Below are positions 25,504-34,627 of a stretch of 45,215 bases of DNA, in pieces. The notes under the pieces are model-generated. The model ran no database searches. It saw only the letters and a list, made by a program, of their open reading frames with translations, and was not told the DNA's origin. Positions within the stretch are counted from its first letter, which is position 1. Each line of letters opens with the position of its first letter. Position numbers and translations under genes: made by a program. The stretch is from the NCBI GenBank assembly GCA_024279915.1, contig JAJRRB010000008.1, forward strand, positions 1 to 45,215. The letters are read 5' to 3'. Source of the stretch: Deltaproteobacteria bacterium (GTDB lineage: Bacteria; Desulfobacterota; Desulfuromonadia; Desulfuromonadales; BM103).

Positions 25504-26523
25504 CTACTTGGCAGCAGCACGTGCGGACGCAAGCCAACCGTTCCACTTGTCCTGATGTTTGACAATCCAATCTTTAACATGCCGCTGAATATCTTTCTGC
25601 GACTTTTCACCTTCCTGCATTTTGGTGTTCTGCTCGTTGATATCAGCAAGAGGAAGAGTAAAGACCTTGAAAAATTCTTTTGCGGCCGGATTAGCGGCGA
25701 GGAACTCTTTGTTGGCAACGATCTGGATATCGGCAGCCACAAAGCCGAGCTTGACCGGATCACTAACTGCGCCGGTCACGCCGGACATCGTCAGGCGATC
25801 GACCTGAGACTCTTGTGCTTCAGTCGGCTTGATCTCAGGAACGTTCATCCAGACCACATCTTCGCCTGGCTTGAATTTAAAGATGGTCCAGTTCGGAGCC
25901 CAGGTGTAAAAGAAGGCCGGCTGGCCTGATTTGTAGCGGGCCAGGGCGTCAGCCATGCTTGCCGAGTAAGAGGCTTTGATTAGATTGATATCATCTTCAA
26001 GATCATAGACGTCCATATGATGGGCGATGGTGCCCTCACAACCCCAACCCGCTGGACAGGCAGTCAAATCAGCCTTGCCATCGCCGTTGGCATCAAACGC
26101 CTCTTTGACTTCAGGGCGCTTGAAATCTGCAATGGACTGAATGTTGAATTTTTCGACCTCTTTCTTGGATACCAGGTAACCTTGCAGACCACCAGCTTTG
26201 ACGACGTAACCGACTTTTTCACCCTTCTCATAAAAATTCTTCGGCATTTGACCGTCGTGGACGGGGAACCAGCCGTTGGTCCAATAGTCGAGATCTCCCA
26301 GAGCAAGGGCTTGGTAAAAGAGCGGATTCTGCAGCTCTTTAGGTTTTTTCACATTGTAACCAAGCTCTTTCAGACCGGCACTTACCAGGGCTTCCTGGAA
26401 GTAACCTGTATTCCAGGTTGCACGGGCGGGCCGTACCTTGACCCCGTCACCGGGTTTTTGTTGGTCAGCAATCGCCGGAATAGCCAGCGACAACATCAGT
26501 AAAACTAATAGAATTCGTTTCAT
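25504..26523 (-). CDS. proX: Glycine betaine/L-proline ABC substrate-binding protein, copy 1
   Basis: 339 residues, signal peptide to about residue 20 (AIPAIADQ). Features are as in copy 2: PARATWNTGYFQEAL, NGWFPVHDGQMP, loop DANGDGKAD, CPAGWGCE and TWAPNWTIFKFKPG. Periplasmic binding protein for glycine betaine, proline betaine or similar compounds, delivering to ProVW. AAGGAG precedes the ATG. It is the last gene of the proVWX operon and is followed by a strong terminator. Confidence 0.94.
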   Translation of the reverse strand: MKRILLVLLMLSLAIPAIADQQKPGDGVKVRPARATWNTGYFQEALVSAGLKELGYNVKKPKELQNPLFYQALALGDLDYWTNGWFPVHDGQMPKNFYEKGEKVGYVVKAGGLQGYLVSKKEVEKFNIQSIADFKRPEVKEAFDANGDGKADLTACPAGWGCEGTIAHHMDVYDLEDDINLIKASYSASMADALARYKSGQPAFFYTWAPNWTIFKFKPGEDVVWMNVPEIKPTEAQESQVDRLTMSGVTGAVSDPVKLGFVAADIQIVANKEFLAANPAAKEFFKVFTLPLADINEQNTKMQEGEKSQKDIQRHVKDWIVKHQDKWNGWLASARAAAK

Positions 26524-26558
26524 GTTTTTCTCCTTTTAAATCTATGGGTGAATGGAAA

Positions 26559-27398
26559 CTATCTTTGAGAGATACCGTGAGTTATGCGGTCGAGAATCAT
26601 TGCCAACAGCACAATTGACAGGCCACCAATGGTGGCCAGTCCGATCTCCAGAGTATTCAAACCTTGCACAACGGGATTGCCTAAACCACCAGCACCGATT
26701 AGTGCGGCGATAACGACCATCGACAGGGCCATCATAATCGTCTGGTTAAGTCCGGCCATGACTGATGGCATTGCAAGCGGAAACTGTACTTTACGCAAGA
26801 CCTGCCAGGGGGTGGCGCCAAAAGCGAGCGCGGCCTCAATCAGTTCCGGATGAACCTGGCGGATACCGAGGCTGGTCAAACGAATGATCGGTGGCAGGGC
26901 AAAGACGATGGTTGCCAGGATGCCGGAGACCGTACCAATGCTGAAGAGCATGACCACCGGAATCAGGTAAACAAAAGCCGGGGTCGTCTGCATGGCATCG
27001 AGGAAAGGCCGCAGGAACATCTCGAAACGATCGCTACGACCCGCCATGACACCAAGGGGAATCCCGGCGATAGCACAAAACAGCACCGAACAGATCACCA
27101 TCGCCAGAGTGGTCATGGTGTCCTCCCAGAGGCCGAGATAGCCAATCAGCAGGAAGGAAAGAACGGTAAACACCGTCACCCGTTTGCCAACATAACGCCA
27201 GGCGGCGAGGGCAAAGAAGATAATCACCACGAACGGCGGCAGGGTAAAAAAGAGCCATTCCAAACCTTCCAGGCTGATCTCGACCGGCACCTTGATCACC
27301 TGGAAGAAATCACGATAGTTAAGCACCATCCAGTCGACAGCAGTTTGGACCCATTCATCGAGTGGTATCAGCTGTTCGTCAAAATTAAAAATTCGCAT
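26559..27398 (-). CDS. proW: Glycine betaine/proline ABC permease ProW
   Basis: 279 residues. A short N-terminal extension (WVQTAVDWMVLNYRDFFQ) precedes about six membrane helices. The permease coupling loop is LGIRQVHPELIEAALAFGATPWQVLRKVQFPLA, with the EAA-type pattern ending in a conserved G and P. It forms the membrane dimer for ProV. It lies 27 bases after the proV stop and 35 before proX. Confidence 0.94.
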   Translation of the reverse strand: MRIFNFDEQLIPLDEWVQTAVDWMVLNYRDFFQVIKVPVEISLEGLEWLFFTLPPFVVIIFFALAAWRYVGKRVTVFTVLSFLLIGYLGLWEDTMTTLAMVICSVLFCAIAGIPLGVMAGRSDRFEMFLRPFLDAMQTTPAFVYLIPVVMLFSIGTVSGILATIVFALPPIIRLTSLGIRQVHPELIEAALAFGATPWQVLRKVQFPLAMPSVMAGLNQTIMMALSMVVIAALIGAGGLGNPVVQGLNTLEIGLATIGGLSIVLLAMILDRITHGISQR

Positions 27399-27425
27399 CG
27401 GTCTGTTTTTACTCCGTATAGTTTA

Positions 27426-28655
27426 TCATGCTGTCGCTTCAGATGAGTCTTCCTGCTCGCTACGGTGCAGGGTGCGCAGGAAGAGATTTTTTGACACGAC
27501 GCCTACATACCCCTCGGCATCGTTGAGAACCGGCAGAGGCCAGGGGTGGCTGGCAACCTCAGGTAAAATCTCCTGCATCGAATCGTTGGAGTGAGCTGGC
27601 ACAACCTCTTCAATGTAGGCGCTGGCAATCATCTGCGGCTGTTCCGGCCGGTCAATTACTTCACGCAATGTGTCGGTCGAGACAATTCCTAAAAATTTAC
27701 GATTGCTATCAATGACATAACCGTAGTCACGGTCGTTCTTGATCAGCCTTTGCAGCGCTGCGCGAGGACTTTTGCCTTCAGTTACCACAATGGTGACCTG
27801 GGTGTCGGTAGCAATATCGCCTGCGGTGAGAATGTTGGTCGGATCGACGCCGCGGAAGAAAGCGCGCACATAATCATCGGCCGGATTCTGCAGGATCTCC
27901 TCCGGTGTGCCGACCTGCACCACGCTCCCTCCTTCCATAATGGCGATCCGATCACCGATGCGCATCGCCTCATCCAGGTCGTGGGAGATAAAGACGATCG
28001 TCCGCTTCACCTTGGCCTGCAGTTTCAACAGTTCATCCTGCATCTCGGTGCGGATCAGAGGATCAAGCGCCGAGAAAGCCTCGTCCATCAAGAGGATGTC
28101 GGGATCAACTGCCCACCCACGAGCCAGGCCGACTCGCTGTTGCATGCCGCCGGAGAGTTCATTCGGCATGCTCGCCGCCCAAGCCTCCAGGCCGACCTGC
28201 TCCAAAGCCTGCAATGCCCGAGCTTCTCGGGTCGGTTTATCAATGCCGTCCATCTCCAAGCCAAAAGCGGCATTCTGCAGTACCGTCAGGTGCGGCATCA
28301 GGGCAAAGGACTGGAAAACCATACTCATCTTCTTGCGGCGCATCTTGACCAACTCGTCGTTGCTCATGCTGACGATATTTTCATTGTCGATAAGCACCTG
28401 CCCGGCAGTCGGTTCGATCAGGCGGTTAAGCATCCGCACCATGGTCGATTTTCCGGAACCGGAAAGGCCCATGATGACGAAAATCTCACCCGTATAGATT
28501 TCGAAGCTGGCATTCTGCACGCCGATAGTTGTCTCGGTTTTTTCGAAAATCGCTTCTTTATCCAAGCCCTGCTCAAGCAAACCCATCGCCTTTTTCGGAT
28601 GTGGACCGAAAATTTTGAAAAGGTTTTTAACCGTAATTTTGACTTCTTGTGGCAT
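27426..28655 (-). CDS. proV: Glycine betaine/proline ABC ATPase ProV
   Basis: 409 residues. The N-terminal ProV extension reads NLFKIFGPHPKKAMGLLEQG. Walker A is GLSGSGKST, the Q-loop lies near VFQSFALMPH, the signature is LSGGMQQRV and Walker B is ILLMDEAFSALDP. Two CBS repeats follow (about 285-395). In related osmotic transporters the CBS part senses ionic strength. AGGGAG precedes the ATG. First gene of the proVWX operon, with a 653-bp gap upstream. Confidence 0.95.
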   Translation of the reverse strand: MPQEVKITVKNLFKIFGPHPKKAMGLLEQGLDKEAIFEKTETTIGVQNASFEIYTGEIFVIMGLSGSGKSTMVRMLNRLIEPTAGQVLIDNENIVSMSNDELVKMRRKKMSMVFQSFALMPHLTVLQNAAFGLEMDGIDKPTREARALQALEQVGLEAWAASMPNELSGGMQQRVGLARGWAVDPDILLMDEAFSALDPLIRTEMQDELLKLQAKVKRTIVFISHDLDEAMRIGDRIAIMEGGSVVQVGTPEEILQNPADDYVRAFFRGVDPTNILTAGDIATDTQVTIVVTEGKSPRAALQRLIKNDRDYGYVIDSNRKFLGIVSTDTLREVIDRPEQPQMIASAYIEEVVPAHSNDSMQEILPEVASHPWPLPVLNDAEGYVGVVSKNLFLRTLHRSEQEDSSEATA

Positions 28656-29308
28656 TTTTTCTCCCTAATTACAGCATTTATACCAAGTGTTTTCGAATTA
28701 GAAACAGGGCTTTAGCTTACAGGCAAGCAGAAGTTACACTTATGGCTACGGCCAATAGCGAACGGAAGAGAAGGTGGTCGGCTGCAATCAGCAGTGCCCC
28801 GGAAATCGTCGTAATTTATTTTGTTGTAGTACAGAGCGACCCGCGACCCGTTCTGCAGGTGGAGCAGAATCAAGCGCAACTCTGTAAGGAAAAGCGATCT
28901 GCGAAGCATCACACGGGGCAATGTTCTTGACGATCACCTTGCGGGACAAGGACGGAACACCCTGGTGGGGTGTCGCCTATCCATTTAACAATACAGGGAT
29001 TAGAAGCCACGGTCAAATCTCATATTTCTACTTATTTTAAATCAACACACCTGTATCCCTCCAGTCTATACAGTACACATCAAATCGATGGAACTTTCAT
29101 GTTTTGCCAGCTTGAGGGGCAGCCACAAAGCATTAAGAGATTTTCCTGGCAAACCAAACTCACAACCGAATGCAAGCCTCAAGGTTCTTAGTCTTCAGAA
29201 ATTATTGACCAAACTATCTCAAAAGAATTGACAGATACATTAATTACTCTTTAGGCTGAACGGATAGAAACGTTTATATTAATTCTTAGATTAACAAAAG
29301 AGGTAGAT
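28656..29308. other. Long gap between proV and the HIT gene, no confident gene
   Basis: Short open frames occur on both strands (about 93 codons on plus, 69 on minus), but they lack family resemblance and good start sites. A small hairpin ACACCC...GGGTGT lies near 28959-28975. The segment 28740-28990 is GC-richer than the AT-rich 28990-29300. The proV promoter, probably osmotically controlled, must lie near 28660-28740. No riboswitch class was recognised. Confidence 0.5.
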
Positions 29309-29755
29309 ATGTTTGAACTTCACCCACGCCTGACACAAGACACATTGGTTCTCGGCGATTTTCAGCTCTGTCGTCTGCTCTTGATGAACGACGCCAACTA
29401 CCCTTGGTTTATTCTGGTGCCGCGCCGCGCCGAGGTAAGGGAAATCTTCGAGCTTGAGCTCCACGATCAGCAGCAACTACTCAAGGAGTCATCGCAGCTG
29501 GCGCAGGTGCTCAACAAAATTTTCCAAGCCGACAAACTGAATATTGCCGCTCTTGGGAACATGGTTCCACAACTTCACATCCATCATATTGTCCGTTACC
29601 AGACCGATCAGGCCTGGCCAAAGCCTATCTGGGGACTCTTTCCCGCGCAACCTTACACAGAAAGAGCTCAACAGGAGACCTGTGCTGGTCTGATCGATCA
29701 TCTGGTTGATTTTATTCCTGATGACAACTGTGCCGTGCCGCCGAGAGTCTGCTGA
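29309..29755 (+). CDS. HIT-domain nucleotide hydrolase-like protein
   Basis: 148 residues. The histidine-triad segment is PQLHIHHIVRYQ, followed by DQAWPKPIWG. In this branch the first triad His is replaced by Gln (Q-x-H-x-H-H), a pattern shared by a known bacterial subgroup, so activity may be retained. HIT proteins cleave dinucleoside polyphosphates or AMP conjugates. AGAGGT precedes the ATG. The membrane-protein gene follows after 10 bases. Confidence 0.92.
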   Translation: MFELHPRLTQDTLVLGDFQLCRLLLMNDANYPWFILVPRRAEVREIFELELHDQQQLLKESSQLAQVLNKIFQADKLNIAALGNMVPQLHIHHIVRYQTDQAWPKPIWGLFPAQPYTERAQQETCAGLIDHLVDFIPDDNCAVPPRVC

Positions 29756-29765
29756 ACAATCAACC

Positions 29766-30329
29766 ATGAATATCGCTGACCCTAAATACCTTGAGCACCT
29801 GCGCGACCTGCCTTCTGGCTACCTGCTCGATCTAATGGCAGACAACCAAGATATCGATGAAGAGTCGATTTACTGGGTACTGCAAGAGCGTGGCCTGTTG
29901 CGAGAGGAGATTACAAAAAAGCTGCAACGCAGGCGAAGTTCCCGCTGGCCACGCACATATACACTTTGGACCGTCGCTCGTTGGATAACACTTTTCAACG
30001 CCCTGATTGTGACATACTTCAACATACCCGGTCTTTACCAAATTCTGCACAGCGATCACGCTTTCAGAGTCCCACTGCTCTTCCTCTCGGTTGGCAGTAT
30101 TCTATGTGGGTTTTACATCGGCTTCAAGCTAACAACCCACCTTTACCAGGGGGGCAAATCACTCCTTTACTGCGGGTTTCCAATCCCGGTCGGCTTTGTG
30201 AATCTGCAAACAGGGGAGGAAATTATTAAGAACAAAGCCCCTATGATTCTGCATATGGCCTTAAATGCCCTGATCGGAGTTAATCTGACTCTCTTCCCAC
30301 TTATCTTTATCTACATAATGATGGATTGA
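29766..30329 (+). CDS. Hypothetical membrane protein, 187 aa
   Basis: No family recognised. A soluble N-terminus of about 65 residues (HLRDLPSGYLLDLMADNQDID) is followed by four membrane helices at about 70-90, 103-123, 130-150 and 160-184. The start at 29766 is set just after the HIT gene; the two are probably co-transcribed. Confidence 0.75.
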   Translation: MNIADPKYLEHLRDLPSGYLLDLMADNQDIDEESIYWVLQERGLLREEITKKLQRRRSSRWPRTYTLWTVARWITLFNALIVTYFNIPGLYQILHSDHAFRVPLLFLSVGSILCGFYIGFKLTTHLYQGGKSLLYCGFPIPVGFVNLQTGEEIIKNKAPMILHMALNALIGVNLTLFPLIFIYIMMD

Positions 30330-30480
30330 GTTGCTCTCTCCCCCCTTGCTGCGCCTGACTATAGACAAGATGTGCGACAAATCAAACCGCGCGACTAAGT
30401 AAACAACGGTTAATTAATGCGCGTTATTGTCAAAGGCCTTTTGAAATGGTACATTCTCAAGGTGCCATTGTGAGGTCTGA

Positions 30481-31593
30481 ATGCATCGTTTGATTACCGC
30501 TATAGTCTTGATGAGCTGCTTCTTGCTGCCGTCAGGATGTAAAGAACCGGAACCGATACGAATCGGTTTTCTCGGCGAGCTGACGACTCGTGCTGCAGGA
30601 CTCAGCACAAGTGGGCGTGACGGCTTTCTGCTCGCCATAGAAGAAGTCAACGCCCGTGGCGGAATCAACAATCGTAAAGTTGAAGCACTTGTCCAGGACA
30701 CACATATGCACAAAGCGACAGCCCTTCACGCTGTCCGCTCCTTGGTTGAGAGTAAGGTCTCAGCGATCATTGGGCCGATGACCAGCCAGACCGCCGTCAC
30801 AGTTGTTCCAGAAATCAATCGAGCCAGGATTCCGATGATCAGCCCAACAGTCAGCACCAACAAGCTTAACGGTCTTGACGATTACTTTTTCAGAGTCTAT
30901 TACACCAACGCCCAGGCAGCGACCCTGCTCGCAGAAGAATTATCTTCGCAAGAAGATCTCAGCCGGGTTGCAGCCATCTACGACCTCAGCAATAGCGCCT
31001 ACACCGAAAACTGGATCCGTCATTTCCAAGAGGTTCTGGAGGAGAGTGGTGGATCATTAGTTGCCAGGATTCCATTTGACCTTCGTTCAGATACTCTCTT
31101 CCACGACCTGGCCACTGAAGCAACAGAGGCAAAGCCACAGGTGATTCTGATCTTGGCCAATGCTATTGATACCGCCATGATCTGCCAGCAATTGACTAAA
31201 ATTGGTGCCGAACTGCCACGCTATGCAACCGGCTGGTCTTATTCGGATGACTTGATTCAGTTTGGCGGCAAAAGTGTAGAAGGGTTGCATATCATCCAAA
31301 GCGTCGACCTGCAAAATCCGTCAGCAACGATGCAGCGCTTCGTCGAAGCCTACCAGGAAAGATTTCGTTCGTCTCCGAACTTCCCGGCTCTGCACGCTTA
31401 CGATGCGACCCGCATGATTCTGGCTATTATGGAAAAAACTACGAATCCCCAGGCTATCCGTGAGGAGCTACTGAAGATTGAAAGTTTCGAAGGGCTGCAA
31501 TCTGATTTGTCCCTCGATCGCTACGGCGACCTGAAGCACCCTCTTCTCCATCTTGCGCATATCACCAACGGCCAGTTTATTATGAATGAATGA
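30481..31593 (+). CDS. Orphan branched-chain amino acid-type ABC binding lipoprotein (LivK-like)
   Basis: 370 residues. The signal sequence ends LLPSGC, a probable lipoprotein site although Pro at -3 is unusual. The type I periplasmic binding fold of the Leu/Ile/Val family is clear: IRIGFLGELTTRAAGLSTSG, AIEEVNARGGINNRKVE, and SAIIGPMTSQTAVTVVPE. No Liv permease or ATPase gene is near. It could serve a transporter elsewhere or act as a sensor partner. TGAGGT precedes the ATG. Confidence 0.9.
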   Translation: MHRLITAIVLMSCFLLPSGCKEPEPIRIGFLGELTTRAAGLSTSGRDGFLLAIEEVNARGGINNRKVEALVQDTHMHKATALHAVRSLVESKVSAIIGPMTSQTAVTVVPEINRARIPMISPTVSTNKLNGLDDYFFRVYYTNAQAATLLAEELSSQEDLSRVAAIYDLSNSAYTENWIRHFQEVLEESGGSLVARIPFDLRSDTLFHDLATEATEAKPQVILILANAIDTAMICQQLTKIGAELPRYATGWSYSDDLIQFGGKSVEGLHIIQSVDLQNPSATMQRFVEAYQERFRSSPNFPALHAYDATRMILAIMEKTTNPQAIREELLKIESFEGLQSDLSLDRYGDLKHPLLHLAHITNGQFIMNE

Positions 31594-31682
31594 CTTTTGT
31601 AAAAAACCTGCCCTTTTACCGCGAGTCAATCATCATTCCTTCGGCATTTCTTCTTTCCGTAAGACAACAACCTCCCAAACAG

Positions 31683-31711
31683 TTGACACTACACCAATGA
31701 GCAGGTAATAA
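31683..31711 (+). promoter_or_regulatory. Sigma-70 promoter for hisI
   Basis: TTGACA (31683-31688), a 17-base spacer and TAATAA (31706-31711) lie 37 bases upstream of the hisI GTG start. Confidence 0.75.
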
Positions 31712-31747
31712 AGAGCTTTCTTAAATCCACTCAGGAGGACAAATACT

Positions 31748-32128
31748 GTGACTCAGATTAATTTTGAAAAGATGGGCGGCCTGATTCCCGCCATTATCCA
31801 GGACCATGAGAATGGTGAAGTTCTGATGGTCGCTTTCATGGATGAGAAAACTCTCGCCAACACGATCCGCGACGGCAAGACTTGGTTTTACAGCCGCACC
31901 CGCAATAAGTACTGGATGAAAGGTGAAGAGTCCGGCAACACTCAGGATGTCGTCGAAATCCTGACTGACTGTGATGCGGACACTGTGGTGATTAAGGTCA
32001 AACAGAATGGCCCGGCGGCGTGCCATACTGGCAACCGCAGCTGTTTCTATGTGCGCTGGGGAGATGACCAGTGGGTGGAACACTCCAACCCCCTCTTTGA
32101 CCCTGACGAAGTCTATAAGAAGAAGTAA
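31748..32128 (+). CDS. hisI: Phosphoribosyl-AMP cyclohydrolase HisI
   Basis: 126 residues, starting with GTG after AGGAGG. It hydrolyses the purine ring of phosphoribosyl-AMP in histidine synthesis. Family motifs are [33 protein letters not shown], the zinc/magnesium site DCDADT, and [11 protein letters not shown] with paired Cys. It is a stand-alone HisI without the HisE pyrophosphohydrolase domain. hisG follows 76 bases later. Confidence 0.96.
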   Translation: MTQINFEKMGGLIPAIIQDHENGEVLMVAFMDEKTLANTIRDGKTWFYSRTRNKYWMKGEESGNTQDVVEILTDCDADTVVIKVKQNGPAACHTGNRSCFYVRWGDDQWVEHSNPLFDPDEVYKKK

Positions 32129-32204
32129 ACATCGAGCTTTAAGCTCTAATAAAAAGCTCTTATCATTCTCCAACTTACAGCTTACAGCTGTCTTGAGGTC
32201 CCCT

Positions 32205-33080
32205 ATGGCAAACGAATTGAAGTTCGGTCTCCCGAAAGGAAGCCTGGAAGATGCAACCGTAGAACTTATGGCAAAAGCTGGCTGGAAGATCTAAACCTCT
32301 TCTCGCAGCTATTTCCCTACCAGCGATGACGATGAATTGAAATGCAGTCTGGTTCGCCCTCAGGAAATGGCCAAGATCCTGGAACGCGGCAAACTTGACG
32401 TTGGCATCGCTGGTCGTGACTGGGTCAAGGAAAATGATTCAGATGTCGTCGAAGTCGGTGAAATGATCTACTCCAAGGTTTCACGACGGCCAGTACGCTG
32501 GGTTCTGGTGGTTGGACCCGACTCCAAAGTCGAAAAACCAGAGGACCTTGCTGGTGCCACCATATCGACAGAGTTGGTCGGTTTTACCAAACGTTTCTTT
32601 GCTGAGCGCAACATCCCGGTCGAGGTAGAATTCTCCTGGGGAGCGACTGCAGCTAAAATTCTTAAAGGCCTGTGTGATGCTATTGTCGAAGTCACCGAAA
32701 CCGGTTCAACAATCAAGGCCAATAATCTGCGCATCGTCTGTGAGCTGATGGAATCGGTTCCCGTCTTGATTGCCAACAAAGACGCCTGGGCAGACCCCTG
32801 GAAAAGAGCCAAGATCGAACGGATCTATACGATGCTTAAATCGGCTCTGCGAGCTGAAGGAATGGTCGGCCTGAAAATGAATGCGCCGGGAGAGAAGATT
32901 GAAGAAATCATCAAGCTCCTGCCAAGCCTCAATCGTCCGACCGTCGCTCACCTGTACCAGTCAGACTGGGTTTCTATTGAAACAATCATGCCGGAATCGG
33001 AGGTTCGCAAGATCGTTCCCGAGCTAATGAGTCAAGGAGCAGAAGGTATTGTTGAGTACCCGCTTAACAAAATCATCTGA
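32205..33080 (+). pseudogene. hisG: ATP phosphoribosyltransferase hisG (long form) interrupted by an in-frame TAA
   Basis: [22 protein letters not shown] starts a normal HisG, but after AGWKI a TAA (32292-32294) stops translation at 29 residues. The same frame continues at once with [16 protein letters not shown] and then a full His[14 protein letters not shown], the PRPP loop region [14 protein letters not shown], and a C-terminal ACT-like regulatory region ([25 protein letters not shown]). Without the stop it would be a 291-residue long-form enzyme. HisG catalyses the first step of histidine synthesis, so true loss would cause auxotrophy unless another copy exists. A single-base mutation or sequence error is most likely. 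Confidence 0.9.
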
Positions 33081-33165
33081 TTCAAGCCTGAATTTGCAGC
33101 TAACCTTTCGCAAAAAAGATGAAAAATCAAATTATTTGATTTTTCTCTAACTTTTGAGATAATTG

Positions 33166-33197
33166 TGAGCGCTTATATGTACAATGAGCGCTTATAT
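33166..33197. promoter_or_regulatory. Tandem TGAGCGCTTATAT repeats
   Basis: The 13-mer TGAGCGCTTATAT occurs at 33166-33178 and 33185-33197, a period of 19 bases, ending 41 bases before the next start. The spacing of about two helical turns suggests cooperative binding by one regulator. The AGCGCT core is self-complementary. Confidence 0.55.
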
Positions 33198-33238
33198 TTA
33201 AAGAAGAGCATAACGACTAGAAAGGTTTATCAGCGATC

Positions 33239-33433
33239 ATGACAATTCAGGTAGAATTGATAGATGGAACCAATTGCAGGGTCGTCCCAAAAGGGCTGAA
33301 CCTGCTACTGAATCGCGAGCTGGTGAAGCGCTTCCGCCGTTCTTCTGGCTGGGCGGTCGTCGGCAAAGACCCGGTTCGTTACCCGGACCAGAAGATTGAG
33401 TATCATGGTCTGGAACGACGTGTTGCCGCCTGA
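33239..33433 (+). CDS. Small conserved hypothetical protein
   Basis: 64 residues, basic C-terminal half: ELVKRFRRSSGWAVVGKDPVRYPDQK, ending GLERRVAA. I associate this small family with Geobacter and relatives, but no function is known to me. It has tandem operator-like repeats upstream and a strong terminator downstream, so it forms its own transcription unit. Confidence 0.78.
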   Translation: MTIQVELIDGTNCRVVPKGLNLLLNRELVKRFRRSSGWAVVGKDPVRYPDQKIEYHGLERRVAA

Positions 33434-33467
33434 TATTTTCTAATACTGACCTATCGCTTCTTTAAGG

Positions 33468-33503
33468 ATGCGGGCGCATTATAATAATGCACCCGCATTT
33501 TTT
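33468..33503 (+). terminator. Rho-independent terminator
   Basis: ATGCGGGCGCATTAT (33468-33482) pairs with ATAATGCACCCGCAT (33484-33498) with one mismatch and is followed by a run of T to 33503. It terminates the 64-residue gene. Confidence 0.88.
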
Positions 33504-33578
33504 ATTGAACCTGGCCAACCGATCTTTCCCATGAACCGACAATTCCCGCTTGCAGTATTAGTGCATCATGATTAAACT

Positions 33579-34562
33579 GTGTCAACCTTGCAGGGAGTCA
33601 AGATCGCTTTGCCTAAAAACCTTTCACAAAAATCTTCTTTTCGCCTCTTCCTATGGGGGTTACTTCTAATCCCCTTTGCCACGTTAGCAGATGCGGTTCT
33701 TGATGCCGTTCTCTTCAACGAAGGCAGCATACAGGAACAACTCTTCTCACCTACGAATCACGAGCTGGCGATCCGCACTCTTTTCAGCATTTTCATCTTG
33801 GCTGCCATTTACCTCGGTATGCATTACCTGGCCAATATAGCCCAGAAGGAGGGTACCCTCCGACAAAGCAATATGGACCTTGGGCTGGCGAGACAGGATC
33901 TTGAAGAATTTAATGACGACGTCTTGCGACAATTGCGTAACACATCAGCGGAACTGGCAACCTCAGTTGAGTTACTCAAATCCCAGTGTAACCATGACCT
34001 TGATGAAAAAACCCAGTTTTTTGTGGAAAACGTCTGCAACACCAGCGACAGGCTGAACGAACAGCTTGAGACCACTCTGGCGCTCACGGAACTCTCTTTC
34101 GGCGAGCCACGTCGCGAGCAGATCAAACTTGACAAACTGGCGCTCGACATTGTCGACGAGTTAAACAACACACAACCTGACCGGCAGATTGAATTCAAGA
34201 TTCAGCCATGGCTCACTGCCTGGAGTGATCCAAAGATGCTTCGGCATGTCATTTACAATCTGTTCAGTAATGCCATGGACTTCATCCCGCAAACCAGGCA
34301 GGGGCAAATTGAATTTGGCATGTTTCACAGAAACACCCAAAAAGTCTTTTTTGTCCGTGACAACGGCACAGGTTTCAGCGAGGCACAATCAAAGCGCCTT
34401 TTTGATACATTTCGAGACAATTTACAGGATTATGAGTTACCCAAAGGCACCATCAAGCTGGCAAGTGCCAGGCGAACAATCCACAGACACGGTGGACAAA
34501 TCTGGGCAGAAGGGATTCAGGATGCTGGCGGAACCATCTTCTTTACTTACAACAGCGCCTGA
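33579..34562 (+). CDS. Histidine-kinase-like membrane protein lacking the phosphoacceptor His
   Basis: 327 residues from a GTG; a TTG at 33609 is an alternative. Two membrane helices (about 23-43 and 66-86) precede a coiled coil and a DHp-like segment. There the usual H-box SHDLR is replaced by LRQLR (EEFNDDVLRQLRNTSAEL). The ATPase domain is present: N-box NLFSNAMDF, DNGTGF, and GTIKLASARRTIHRHGG. So ATP may bind, but classic autophosphorylation is not expected. It may be a regulator or a pseudokinase. No response regulator is adjacent. Confidence 0.83.
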   Translation: MSTLQGVKIALPKNLSQKSSFRLFLWGLLLIPFATLADAVLDAVLFNEGSIQEQLFSPTNHELAIRTLFSIFILAAIYLGMHYLANIAQKEGTLRQSNMDLGLARQDLEEFNDDVLRQLRNTSAELATSVELLKSQCNHDLDEKTQFFVENVCNTSDRLNEQLETTLALTELSFGEPRREQIKLDKLALDIVDELNNTQPDRQIEFKIQPWLTAWSDPKMLRHVIYNLFSNAMDFIPQTRQGQIEFGMFHRNTQKVFFVRDNGTGFSEAQSKRLFDTFRDNLQDYELPKGTIKLASARRTIHRHGGQIWAEGIQDAGGTIFFTYNSA

Positions 34563-34627
34563 CTGCTAGACAGATGCGTGCCTGAAGAGTATCCTCCGTG
34601 AATCAATCGACGCCTACGGAGGAAACG

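Noticed and set aside
27750-28715. 321-codon frame antisense to proV
   Set aside because: Shadow of a strongly conserved gene; composition is His/Arg/Gln rich and resembles no protein family.
28649-28930. 93-codon plus frame overlapping the proV start
   Set aside because: It overlaps the proV ribosome site in antisense, with no recognisable domain.
32292-32294. Recoded stop codon in hisG
   Set aside because: TAA is not a known selenocysteine or pyrrolysine codon and no recoding element is apparent.
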